Shown here in pieces: positions 25,184-33,186 of a DNA stretch of 64,000 nt. The position numbers and the translations under genes are program-made. The notes under the pieces are model-generated. The model was given only the letters and a program-made list of their open reading frames with translations, searched no databases and was not told the DNA's origin. This DNA comes from Cyclobacteriaceae bacterium. GTDB lineage: Bacteria > Bacteroidota > Bacteroidia > Cytophagales > Cyclobacteriaceae. The stretch's first letter is position 1. Each line of letters begins with the position of its first letter. The DNA is taken from positions 1 through 64,000 of the forward strand of contig JANQPQ010000056.1 of NCBI GenBank assembly GCA_028285445.1, given 5' to 3'.

Positions 25184-26530
25184 TTAAATGTCCTTTTCCT
25201 TCCTCAGGACGCGGTAAATTGTGGAGAAACCAATGTCAAGCTTGTCGGCAGCCAGCTTAACGTTGTTATCATACTTCTTGAGGTAAGCTTTGATGATATT
25301 GGCGGTGTGCTCCTTGAGAGTTAGATCATCCAGTACAGGTACCTCAATTATATCTTCGGCTCCAAACGTAATGTCACTTTCAGACAGTTCGCCATTATTG
25401 CTCATTACGCTGGCCAGTTCAATTACTGACTTTAACTCTCGAACGTTTCCGGGGAATGAGTAAGATAGCAACTTGCGGTGCGCCTCAGGTGAAATCGTTT
25501 TTACTGGCAACTGGTTCTCTTCGCAAAAGGATTTTACAAAATGTTTGGCTAAAACGATTATATCACTATCCCTTTCTCGTAAAGGTGGTAGATGAATGGT
25601 TAACCCTAACAATCTAAAGTAAAGGTCTTCACGGAAGCTTTTATTTTTTACTTCCTCTGCAAGATTCCTGTTAGTGGCCACAATGATTCTGCAGTTGGTG
25701 GTTACAGGTTTATTACTACCAATTCTAGTAACCTCTTTCTCTTGTAAAGCCCTGAGCAGCTTTGCCTGCATGGCAAGATCCATTTCACCAATCTCATCTA
25801 GAAAGAGAGTCCCCTTCCCTGCTTCTTCGAATTTCCCAATGCGCTGATTGTTGGCCCCCGTAAACGCGCCTTTCTCATGACCAAACAACTCACTTTCTAT
25901 GAGCTCTGCAGGAATAGCGGCCATATTCACCGCAACGAATGGCTTATCCACCCGATTTGAGTTAAAATGAATGGCCTTGGCAACAACTTCTTTACCAGTT
26001 CCCGTTTCTCCAGTTAATGTAACCAGAATATTGGTGCCGGCGGCTTTCTCCATTAACATGAAAATCTCTTTAAGCGCTTTGCTATTGCCAACCACCGAAT
26101 TCTCAAAACTGTACTTCTTGCCAACTTCTTGCTGTAGTGTCTCAACTTGCTTCCTTAATCCCTGCTGCTTTTGAATGTTGTTGATGACGTTTAGCAATCG
26201 CTCCCGGATGTCCTTCGACTTCACCAGGTAGTCGTACGCTCCGGCCTTCAGCAGTTCAACTGCTGTTTCAATACTCTCTTGCTCTGAAATTACAACTACC
26301 TCAATTTCCGGATCGAAGTCTTTTATCGCAGCCAGCACGTCTTTACCTTCCATATCAGGCAGTCGGTAGTCCAGCGTAACCACATCCGGTCTGTCTTTTA
26401 AACCCTCAAGTAGGGCCTTACCATTTTCAAACTTGGATATTTCGTAATCGGGATTGAGGGAGAGGTTATAGGATAAAAGCTCCCGATACCATTCATCATC
26501 TTCTACGATGAATACCTTAATCTTCTCCAT
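25184..26530 (-). CDS. sigma-54-dependent response regulator (NtrC family)
   Basis: A 448-residue protein with the full NtrC layout. The receiver domain (1-120) has the acidic pair DD11-12, phospho-acceptor Asp54 (VTLDYRLPD) and Lys104. The AAA+ domain (about 143-375) has Walker A GETGTGKE (174-181), the sigma-54 contact loop GAFTGA (221-226) and Walker B TLFLDEIGEM (241-250). The C-terminal Fis-type helix-turn-helix (ADKLDIGFSTIYRVLRKEK) binds DNA. All residues needed for an active enhancer-binding protein are present. It lies 11 bp after the hybrid kinase gene and forms an operon with it. The duplicated TTGTCA-N3-TGACAA sites are its predicted targets. Confidence 0.95.
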   Translation of the reverse strand: MEKIKVFIVEDDEWYRELLSYNLSLNPDYEISKFENGKALLEGLKDRPDVVTLDYRLPDMEGKDVLAAIKDFDPEIEVVVISEQESIETAVELLKAGAYDYLVKSKDIRERLLNVINNIQKQQGLRKQVETLQQEVGKKYSFENSVVGNSKALKEIFMLMEKAAGTNILVTLTGETGTGKEVVAKAIHFNSNRVDKPFVAVNMAAIPAELIESELFGHEKGAFTGANNQRIGKFEEAGKGTLFLDEIGEMDLAMQAKLLRALQEKEVTRIGSNKPVTTNCRIIVATNRNLAEEVKNKSFREDLYFRLLGLTIHLPPLRERDSDIIVLAKHFVKSFCEENQLPVKTISPEAHRKLLSYSFPGNVRELKSVIELASVMSNNGELSESDITFGAEDIIEVPVLDDLTLKEHTANIIKAYLKKYDNNVKLAADKLDIGFSTIYRVLRKEKDI

Positions 26531-26541
26531 TGGCTATGTGC

Positions 26542-29193
26542 TTATGAAACTGGTACTCCAATTTTCTTTTCAAGCTTGTGAACTTCTTCCTGCAATAATG
26601 CGATAATACTAACGGCCTCCTTTTCGGTTTTCTTAATAAGTGATTTCAGATTTTTGATGTCCTGCTTCTTCTGGGCCTTTGTCTCTATTTCCTTAAGCTT
26701 ATTCACCAGTTGCATTAAACCTAAATGACGGCTTGGTGGTGCAATCTTATGAGCCTTCATACTTACCGTAGCCCAATCCTCTTTTTTCATTGCCTCCAGC
26801 ATTTCCTTCAAGTTGGTTCGTGTATTCTTAATGAAGAGCTCAATCATATTTATAGCAAAGCCTTCGTCTCCTGAAGTAAGCTTCGCAAGTTCGTTTAGGT
26901 CGAAAGGTTTGTCGTCAAACTCGGGCTGTACCGTAGGCAAAACCTTCTGCTTCTTAGGCTCTTTCTCCAGAATATCGAAATGAGAAGGTTGATTATGGAG
27001 CGCTTTGAGGAGATATTTATACAGTTTGTCTTCTGAGACTGGCTTTACCAGAAAATCGTCCATGCCAGCAGCCTTACAGGCATCTTTCTCATCTCTGGCG
27101 GCCGCAGCGGTTAGGGCGATGATAGGAACATGACTTTTCAAATTGTTTCGGATTACTTCTGTAGCTTCTAAACCATCCATTTCCGGCATTTGTAAGTCCA
27201 TAAACACCACATGGTAGAAGTTCTTAGATAGTTCTTCAACTGCCTCTTTACCATTAGTGGCAGTGGCCACCTGCACTTGCCATTTCTTTAGAATTGTTTT
27301 GAGAAGAAGCAAATTGTACTCCTCATCATCAGCAATAAGAACTTTCTTACCTCTCAACTCGGAAATATCAATTACCTCTTCGCTGAATTCTGGCTTTATA
27401 TCAGATATGGTACCGACGTCATAAGGTATCGAGAACATAAACAAGCTTCCTTCTCCCTTCTTACTAAATGCATTGATTGTACCTTGCTGCAGATAAACGA
27501 GTTTCTTGGATATTGCAAGTCCCAACCCCGTGCCACCATACTTCCTGGTAGTGCTGTTATCCTCCTGGTTGAAGCTTCCAAATATCCTCTTTAGCTTTTC
27601 GGCACTAATACCTATGCCGGTATCTTGTACGGAGATCTCAACCAGCACCCGCCCTTCCTTCAACCGCTTAGATTTGGCAAATATTTCAACTCTTCCGGTA
27701 TCGGTAAACTTTATGGCATTACCCACCAGGTTGATAAGTATTTGCTTCAGTCTGAGTGGGTCGCCCAGTAATATTTTGGGTACTTTCTCATCAAGCGAGT
27801 AGCGCAGCGTTAGGCCCTTTTGTAGTGCTGACGGCTCAAGTGTGGTATGAACAGCCTTTAGGCACTCTTCAAGTTTGAAACCTATCTTTTCGATGTGGAC
27901 ATTCCCAGCTTCCAATTTGCTATAATCCAAAACATCGTTAATGATATCCAGTAAGTGACTGGATGAGGTACTAATTGCGTCAAGATACCCCTGCTGTTTG
28001 TTATTCAGATCCATAACCTTCAGCTGCTCGGTGAAACCCACAATGGCATTCATGGGGGTCCTGATCTCATGGCTCATGTTAGAAAGGAAATCTTCCTTTA
28101 CCTTGGCCAGCCGTTCGGCATAGTTCTTTGCCTTTTGAAGCTTCTGTTTGTTTCTGTTGGCCAATGTGATGTCCCGGAACACTACAACCAATAATCCGGC
28201 AAACAGCACAAAAAGTACTGCACTTACACCGATAATGGTGTTGGTAGTGCTTTCGCTTGAAGCCCTGGCAGCAGCGGCCCGTGCTAAAGAAAGTTTGGCT
28301 TCCTGGTCTTCAAACTTGGCAACATAGCTTCTGATCTGACCCATCACTACCCTATCCTGTTGAAACAATTCCAGCTCTCTTTCAGCAAGGGTATTTAACG
28401 TATAGAGCTCTTCGCTTTTTATTCTCTCTACCGCCTGCTGTATCTCCTCGGTAAGTTCAGCTAAAGATTCCTCCTGGGGCCTTTGTTGGGGTCTGCTTTC
28501 AACCACTTTAGGTACCTCGAGCTTACTGACTGTTAGTATTTCCTCCTCGGCCGCATCGTTGCCCTCTTGTTCTTCTTGTGGCTCTTCCCGGTTCTTTTTA
28601 CCAAATATCTTTTGGAAGATGTTGGATTTCTTGTTCTTGGGAGGCTCAATAGTACTGATTTGTATACTGTCTATCTGAATATTGACGCTATCAAGGGTGG
28701 GTTTTGCAATGGGATCTATTTGCGTTATTCTCCTGGCGAGGTATTGTTTTTGGGCGGCTTCAATGGTCGCGATATCCTGCAGTACCCTATTAAGCACGTT
28801 CTCACGAGATTCGTCTTCTGTAGATTCAATTAATTCATACAGGATAATAAACTTATTCTCAATCAGGAACCCAATAGAATCCATCCATTGCTGCTGCAAC
28901 TGATTATTTGTTGAATAGTTTTGAAGAATATCAAGCTTAACATCAATGGTGCTAAGTGATTCATAGAACGGAGCAAGATATTCTGAATCGCTGGTTATTG
29001 CATATGCCTTAGCGCTACTCTCTGCCGCTGCCAGGTCGACAAGAATTTCTTTAATTTGAATAAGTTTCTCATCGGGCTCAGCTTGGGCGTGAATAGCAGA
29101 AACAAGCTTAGTGAGGCCGGTATAGGCAAAATATCCCACCAGTCCCAACGACAGGATGCCCACAAGAAATGCCAATAAGATCTTTCCCTTCAA
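26542..29193 (-). CDS. hybrid sensor histidine kinase with CHASE3-like sensor, receiver and Hpt domain
   Basis: An 883-residue protein starting at a TTG (29193); a stop codon just upstream leaves no in-frame ATG. The first membrane helix is at about 5-25 and the second at about 318-340. The extracytoplasmic part has a CHASE3-like helical domain (residues 35-155), then an unusual charged insert (about 184-215) and a coiled coil. HisKA follows with His375 (SNMSHEIRTP), then the ATPase domain (INLVGNAIKF, DTGIGI, GGTGLGLAISKKL), a receiver with Asp666 (VFMDLQMPEMDG) and a C-terminal Hpt domain with His815 (SMKAHKIAPP). It therefore holds three steps of a phosphorelay and the neighbouring regulator gives the fourth. 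The signal is unknown. Confidence 0.95.
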   Translation of the reverse strand: MKGKILLAFLVGILSLGLVGYFAYTGLTKLVSAIHAQAEPDEKLIQIKEILVDLAAAESSAKAYAITSDSEYLAPFYESLSTIDVKLDILQNYSTNNQLQQQWMDSIGFLIENKFIILYELIESTEDESRENVLNRVLQDIATIEAAQKQYLARRITQIDPIAKPTLDSVNIQIDSIQISTIEPPKNKKSNIFQKIFGKKNREEPQEEQEGNDAAEEEILTVSKLEVPKVVESRPQQRPQEESLAELTEEIQQAVERIKSEELYTLNTLAERELELFQQDRVVMGQIRSYVAKFEDQEAKLSLARAAAARASSESTTNTIIGVSAVLFVLFAGLLVVVFRDITLANRNKQKLQKAKNYAERLAKVKEDFLSNMSHEIRTPMNAIVGFTEQLKVMDLNNKQQGYLDAISTSSSHLLDIINDVLDYSKLEAGNVHIEKIGFKLEECLKAVHTTLEPSALQKGLTLRYSLDEKVPKILLGDPLRLKQILINLVGNAIKFTDTGRVEIFAKSKRLKEGRVLVEISVQDTGIGISAEKLKRIFGSFNQEDNSTTRKYGGTGLGLAISKKLVYLQQGTINAFSKKGEGSLFMFSIPYDVGTISDIKPEFSEEVIDISELRGKKVLIADDEEYNLLLLKTILKKWQVQVATATNGKEAVEELSKNFYHVVFMDLQMPEMDGLEATEVIRNNLKSHVPIIALTAAAARDEKDACKAAGMDDFLVKPVSEDKLYKYLLKALHNQPSHFDILEKEPKKQKVLPTVQPEFDDKPFDLNELAKLTSGDEGFAINMIELFIKNTRTNLKEMLEAMKKEDWATVSMKAHKIAPPSRHLGLMQLVNKLKEIETKAQKKQDIKNLKSLIKKTEKEAVSIIALLQEEVHKLEKKIGVPVS

Positions 29194-29246
29194 AGGATGA
29201 AGATTAGGTTTAGACTATAGACTAAGTTAGAATCGGACTAAGTACA

Positions 29247-29261
29247 GCAACTACCATTCCT
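29247..29261 (-). promoter_or_regulatory. candidate sigma-54 (-24/-12) promoter of the kinase/regulator operon
   Basis: The minus strand reads AGGAATGGTAGTTGC, with GG and GC ten bases apart and a full TTGC at -12. The GGAAT block is shared with the promoter at 25058-25072. The predicted start at about 29235 leaves a leader of about 42 bases before the TTG start codon. Confidence 0.6.
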
Positions 29262-29314
29262 GCATCACTACTACCTGAATTACAAGTACTTAACTAATCT
29301 AAGATCGCTTAATT

Positions 29315-29349
29315 TTGTCAAAATGACAACAGTTGGTTCAAATTGACAA
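29315..29349. promoter_or_regulatory. tandem enhancer sites upstream of the kinase/regulator operon
   Basis: A perfect TTGTCA-AAA-TGACAA lies at 29315-29329. A half-conserved copy, GGTTCA-AAT-TGACAA, lies at 29335-29349. The centres (29322 and 29342) are 20 bp apart, about 87 and 107 bp upstream of the predicted sigma-54 start. The arrangement matches that in front of the lipoprotein gene to within one base, which implies autoregulation. Confidence 0.65.
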
Positions 29350-29379
29350 TTAATAGCTGCGTACGACCACTATACCGCA

Positions 29380-29409
29380 CAAAAAAAGAGCTTCCACGCA
29401 GGAAGCTCT
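29380..29409 (-). terminator. rho-independent terminator on the minus strand without an assigned gene
   Basis: On the minus strand the stem AGAGCTTCC (29409-29401) pairs with GGAAGCTCT (29395-29387) around a five-base loop and runs into seven or more Ts. A second hairpin, AAAGGGG/CCCCTTT (29415-29421 and 29432-29438), lies just before it. No protein gene on the minus strand ends here. It may end a small RNA, or insulate the enhancer region from transcription entering from the right. Confidence 0.6.
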
Positions 29410-29646
29410 TCACTAAAGGGGCTCACCAAAACCCCTTTTGTATGAAAGCAAATATGACTTAAGGTAAAAAAAAATATTGAGCTCCAAAACTGCGAATTAC
29501 TTGATGGCTGATAAACTATTTTAGCCTCAATAATTGCTTACTGCAACAGTTCGCACTTAGCCATAACCTACCCTTTCAAATGTGCCAGATTCTCAGTAAT
29601 ATCGGACTCCATTTCAGGTCATTACAAAAACCAATTACTAATTATT

Positions 29647-30120
29647 ATGCAGAAAATTCTAATAGCCCTGTTAACTGTTTTCACATTTACCCAGTGCGCA
29701 AGCATTCTTAGCAAATCCAGCTACCCAATTACTATCACTAGTTCTCCTTCAGCGGCCAGTGTCAGCGTAACGGATATTGATGGAAATGAAATATTTACCG
29801 GAGAAACTCCGGCTTCCATTGTGCTTTCTTCAAGTGCCCGATTCTTTAAACGCAATCGATATACGCTGAGATTCTCAAAACCTGGCTTTGATGAATCAAT
29901 AGCCGTTCTGGAATGCAAAGTAGATGGTTGGTACTGGGGCAATTTGCTCCTGGGGGGTATCATAGGAATGCTGATAGTAGACCCTGCCACCGGTGCCATG
30001 TACAAATTCAGAAACCAAACAATTAGTACTACCCTTCCGCAATCTTCGGCAAAACTTGATGTTATCGACATCAATAATTTAGGAGAAAAAGAAAAGGAGA
30101 ATCTGGTAAGGATTAATTAA
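29647..30120 (+). CDS. PEGA-domain-like lipoprotein
   Basis: A 157-residue protein with a lipoprotein signal (MQKILIALLTVFTFTQC, Cys17). Residues about 27-80 resemble a PEGA-type beta domain (ITITSSPSAASVSVTDIDGN, GETPASIVLSSS, YTLRFSKPGFDES). A hydrophobic glycine-rich turn follows (YWGNLLLGGIIGMLIVDPAT), a pattern frequent in small Bacteroidota lipoproteins. Predicted to be envelope bound, with possible glycan or protein contact through PEGA. It is a single gene, divergent from the kinase operon. Confidence 0.8.
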   Translation: MQKILIALLTVFTFTQCASILSKSSYPITITSSPSAASVSVTDIDGNEIFTGETPASIVLSSSARFFKRNRYTLRFSKPGFDESIAVLECKVDGWYWGNLLLGGIIGMLIVDPATGAMYKFRNQTISTTLPQSSAKLDVIDINNLGEKEKENLVRIN

Positions 30121-30237
30121 CTCAAGAAGATCGCTATTAGGCAACCTTAACAATGCTGGTGAGTAGCAATACGGAAAAGATATCAAGGCATGGGGTTTAT
30201 TTCCGTGCTTTTTTGTTTCATTCTACCGCTTCTGATG

Positions 30238-31359
30238 CTAAGCTAAATACTTCTCTACTTTACTTACAAATTGCTCCATTTGCTCTGGTTTACCGATGCT
30301 TATCCTAATATGATCTTTCATATCAGGCCATTTGGTAAGCAGTATCTTTTCAGCTCGCATTTTATTGATTACATCGGCATGAAAATGCCTTGACCTTGCG
30401 TATAGAAAATTGGTTGAAGAGCGGTTGCACTGTACTCCCCATTTATCGAAAGCATCATAGACAATTCGTTTGCCCTCTTTATTCTTCTCCACACACATTT
30501 CCAGGAAGGAACTATCATTTAAAGCAGCGAAGGCTGCTGAAACCGAAGCTACTCCAGCCGAAAGCTCCCATCCACTATGCCGCAGCCTAAGGGCGGTGAT
30601 ATTTTCAGCACTACTCATTACGTATCCAATCCTTAAACCAGCAAGCCCATATGCTTTAGAAAACGTCCTGCAAATAATCAAATTCGGCAATTCCCTAACT
30701 AATTCAACCATACTTCCCGAAATACCATTCCTGGAGTATTCAATGTATGCTTCATCAACACAAATCAATTTATCTTGTGGTATCTGACGACAAAATTCTA
30801 TCAGATCATCACGATTGACTTCAGTTGATGTTGGGTTATTGGGATTACAAATGAAGATAAGCTTGGTTTCTGCTGAAATGGCCTTAGTAACCTCTTGCAG
30901 GTCTATCCTGTCTTCAGCGTCGAGATTGATTTTTCTAATTCTTGCTCCAGTGTTCTCTCCGAAGATCATCATGGTTGGAAAGGATGGCCAGGGAGTTAGA
31001 ATCTCACCCGCCTGCAGGCCGACATGCTGGCCAAGCAAGCTTAGAACTTCAGTTGACCCAGCCGTTATTAGCACTTGCGTGGTCTCCAAATTGTTCTTAG
31101 TGGCAATAGCCTGTTTTAGCTTATCTACAATTGGGTCCGGATATCGATTACCGACTTTCAATGCTTCGGTTGCTGCCTCTAATGCAACTGGTGAAGGTCC
31201 ATAAGGATTTTCATTCCAATGGAGGCGCAACAGTGGGTCATCAATAAATGATTTGTTATTGGAATAATGTGCCCCTAGTGCCGTATCAAGGCTTGTAAAC
31301 ACCAGCGGAGTGGCGAGTAAGCTCTTTTGCAACCAGTTTCTTCGGCTTATTTTAGTCAT
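30238..31359 (-). CDS. Tat-signal aminotransferase, histidinol-phosphate aminotransferase family
   Basis: A 373-residue fold-type I PLP enzyme. Motifs are LHWNENPYGPSP (47-57), CNPNNPTS (171-178), DEAYIEYS (202-209) and the PLP lysine K235 in RTFSKAYGLAGLRIGY. The sequence resembles HisC-type aminotransferases acting on histidinol phosphate or aromatic amino acids. The N terminus has a twin-arginine signal (SRRNWLQKSLLATPLVF), so the folded enzyme may be exported, which is unusual for biosynthesis. It is the last gene of a four-gene unit with VOC, TfoX-like and M55 peptidase genes (gaps of 2-22 bp). The substrate is not known; a peptide- or amino-acid-modifying role is an inference from the operon. 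Confidence 0.85.
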   Translation of the reverse strand: MTKISRRNWLQKSLLATPLVFTSLDTALGAHYSNNKSFIDDPLLRLHWNENPYGPSPVALEAATEALKVGNRYPDPIVDKLKQAIATKNNLETTQVLITAGSTEVLSLLGQHVGLQAGEILTPWPSFPTMMIFGENTGARIRKINLDAEDRIDLQEVTKAISAETKLIFICNPNNPTSTEVNRDDLIEFCRQIPQDKLICVDEAYIEYSRNGISGSMVELVRELPNLIICRTFSKAYGLAGLRIGYVMSSAENITALRLRHSGWELSAGVASVSAAFAALNDSSFLEMCVEKNKEGKRIVYDAFDKWGVQCNRSSTNFLYARSRHFHADVINKMRAEKILLTKWPDMKDHIRISIGKPEQMEQFVSKVEKYLA

Positions 31360-31375
31360 AATTCAAATGGTTAAT

Positions 31376-31747
31376 TTATTCCTCGGTGTTGTATTGCATA
31401 GCACACACTAAGTTACCTTCAGTATCAAGGAATTTTATTATCCAGCCAACCCTAGGAATTTCAGTTTTTGGCAGCACTACCCTACCGCCGTTATCTTTTA
31501 TCAATTCTTCAATGGCATCAATGTCTGTAACAGCAATAGTGCATTCGAAGCCAATAACTTTATCTGAAATAGGAGAATAATTTCGGCCTTGCAAAGCACC
31601 AATAAGATCCTTGCCATCGGCCTTTATTTGGAGAAAGTCTGGTGGCCCATAACTATTGAACTCCCAACCAAAAACATTTCCATAAAAGTTCTGGGCTCGG
31701 CTAATGTCGTCGGTATAAATGGCAAAGTGTGTTGGCCTGTTAATCAT
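31376..31747 (-). CDS. VOC-family (glyoxalase-like) protein
   Basis: A 123-residue protein with a single vicinal-oxygen-chelate fold: PTHFAIYTDDISRAQNFYGN at the start, GFECTIAVTDIDAIEELIKD, and a final strand IIKFLDTEGNLVCAMQ. The family contains lyases, dioxygenases and resistance proteins, and the specific activity cannot be read. Metal ligands could be H6 and the glutamate-bearing strands. It lies between the TfoX-like gene (2 bp) and the aminotransferase gene (16 bp), so it should be co-transcribed with them. Confidence 0.85.
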   Translation of the reverse strand: MINRPTHFAIYTDDISRAQNFYGNVFGWEFNSYGPPDFLQIKADGKDLIGALQGRNYSPISDKVIGFECTIAVTDIDAIEELIKDNGGRVVLPKTEIPRVGWIIKFLDTEGNLVCAMQYNTEE

Positions 31748-31749
31748 CT

Positions 31750-32124
31750 CTATTTCTTCTTCTTTTTTGATGGCTTTGGTTTTAGTGTTAAAGCGTATGC
31801 ATGGCTCTGAGCCAGATATTTTTTTAATTTCTTTGTATCCTCGAGCAAATCATCTGGCACGGTTACATACTCTTTCAACACGGTACCTGAGCTATGTAGA
31901 AATAGCTCCGTTTTATACTCCTCCAGGAAGGCTTCTCTTTCCTCTTTTGCTAGTCTGATCCCAACTTTTCCATCTTTAGCAATAAAGGAGTACATATTGC
32001 CATTAAGGGCAGTGTAGGGAAAACCGAAGTTAGCTTTTATTTCTACCCCAGGGGTAGCCTCAACAAGCTGCCGATAGAGCTGTAATTTATCTTCTGGCAA
32101 TTCTTTAGTGATGCTCTTAGCCAT
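31750..32124 (-). CDS. TfoX/Sxy N-terminal-domain-like protein
   Basis: An ATG at 32124 gives a 124-residue protein that clears the end of the upstream peptidase gene; an ATG at 32187 would overlap it by 41 bp and adds a stretch without family character. The sequence (GVEIKANFGFPYTALNGNMY, KVGIRLAKEEREAF, FLHSSGTVLKEYVTVPDDLL) resembles the small TfoX N-terminal domain family, which occurs as a stand-alone protein of unclear role. The C terminus is a lysine-rich tail (PKPSKKKKK). Confidence 0.7.
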   Translation of the reverse strand: MAKSITKELPEDKLQLYRQLVEATPGVEIKANFGFPYTALNGNMYSFIAKDGKVGIRLAKEEREAFLEEYKTELFLHSSGTVLKEYVTVPDDLLEDTKKLKKYLAQSHAYALTLKPKPSKKKKK

Positions 32125-32146
32125 GCCTATGCGCTTAATCGATTGT

Positions 32147-33061
32147 CTATGGTTCCAGGTAACTAGTGTATTCCAACAGGAAAACAAAGAAGTCTGCCAC
32201 TGCTACCATATCATCACCCGTAAACCTGATGGTATGCGAGTCTATTCTGTCAACAATTGACAAATAATCTAAGGCCTCTGTGGGGCGATAGTGTTTATAT
32301 GAAACATCAAGATTAATCGGGCCGGGCATTTTATAGGGCTTGAAATCTCTAATTCTTCTCACAGCCTTTTCACTGGCGGCTCGTATCGCTTTTGCACCTG
32401 CAGCCGGGGTCATTGTTTTGGCGGAATGAAATCCCATGGCCTCCTTAACCATCACTGTTTCAACATCGCCAACAAAGTCTTTTACTTCCTTAATAGCTAT
32501 ATCATCCCCAGTGACCAGGATAATCGGTACATCAAAATGACCTGTTACCACAGCGGCCCACATTCCTTCCGAAACCGAAATATCATTTAACTGCACATCT
32601 GTTAACCGGGCGCTGGAAAAAGTATGAGCTCTCACTCCTTCTTTATTAGTGGTTGAAGAATGGTAGCCTATTAGCATTACCCCGTCAAACGTGTCGTCAA
32701 TTCCAGCAACCATTCCAAACCGCCTTGGCCATGACCTTATTACCATAATATCTTCGGGAAGCTTCTCCAGCAGCAAATTTTGGCCATTACCATGTGCATC
32801 TGCAACAACAATCTCTGTGGCACCAGCTGCCAGAGCGCCGTCAATAGCGGCATTGGCCTCGTCTGTCATAAACTGCCTGAATCTTTGATATTCAAACCCT
32901 GAAGGGCCTAGCTGCTGCTCTGTTACAACGCCCGCCAAACCTTCCATATCCACGGAAATCAAGATTTTCTGCGCCTGCCCGAGATTGGGTATAAATGTCA
33001 GCAATAGTCCTGTTACAAAAGTGAGGGGCTTTAGTCGCTTGTAGTTTATGTATGCCTTCAT
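32147..33061 (-). CDS. M55-family D-aminopeptidase (DppA-like), secreted
   Basis: A 304-residue protein with an N-terminal signal (about 1-30). The mature part begins KILISVDMEGLAGVV, the SxDxEG zinc-binding motif of DppA (D38 and E40). Further DppA features are VVADAHGNGQN, GYHSSTTNKEGVRAHTFSS and WAAVVTGHFDVPIILVTGDD with the expected metal histidines. Family members hydrolyse peptides with D-amino acids at the N terminus. It is the first gene of the four-gene minus-strand unit that also encodes TfoX-like, VOC and aminotransferase proteins. A role in recycling D-amino-acid peptides, for example from cell walls, is an inference. Confidence 0.88.
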   Translation of the reverse strand: MKAYINYKRLKPLTFVTGLLLTFIPNLGQAQKILISVDMEGLAGVVTEQQLGPSGFEYQRFRQFMTDEANAAIDGALAAGATEIVVADAHGNGQNLLLEKLPEDIMVIRSWPRRFGMVAGIDDTFDGVMLIGYHSSTTNKEGVRAHTFSSARLTDVQLNDISVSEGMWAAVVTGHFDVPIILVTGDDIAIKEVKDFVGDVETVMVKEAMGFHSAKTMTPAAGAKAIRAASEKAVRRIRDFKPYKMPGPINLDVSYKHYRPTEALDYLSIVDRIDSHTIRFTGDDMVAVADFFVFLLEYTSYLEP

Positions 33062-33186
33062 AACGGAAAAAAGTTGTCTATCTGGTAATTAGGGTAATTT
33101 ACTCTTTCTCGTTCATTTTTCGAAAAAACTGAAATTGCAGTTAGGCCAGTATTTCATTTATCTTTAAGGATAAATGAACTGAGATC

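Larger units (their letters stand above)
29194..29646. other. 453-bp divergent gap between the hybrid kinase and PEGA-like genes: contents
   Basis: From left to right: leader and sigma-54 promoter of the kinase operon (29194-29261), paired enhancer sites (29315-29349), a strong minus-strand terminator hairpin with a second hairpin beside it (29380-29439), and about 200 bp of AT-rich sequence (29440-29646) that must hold the promoter of the PEGA-like gene. Only very short open frames occur in the last part. A minus-strand transcript ending at the terminator is possible but unproven. Confidence 0.5.

Noticed and set aside
29440-29640. Very short minus-strand frames (14 and 8 codons) upstream of the orphan terminator.
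   Set aside because: Too short, no conserved features; mentioned only as part of the candidate RNA region.
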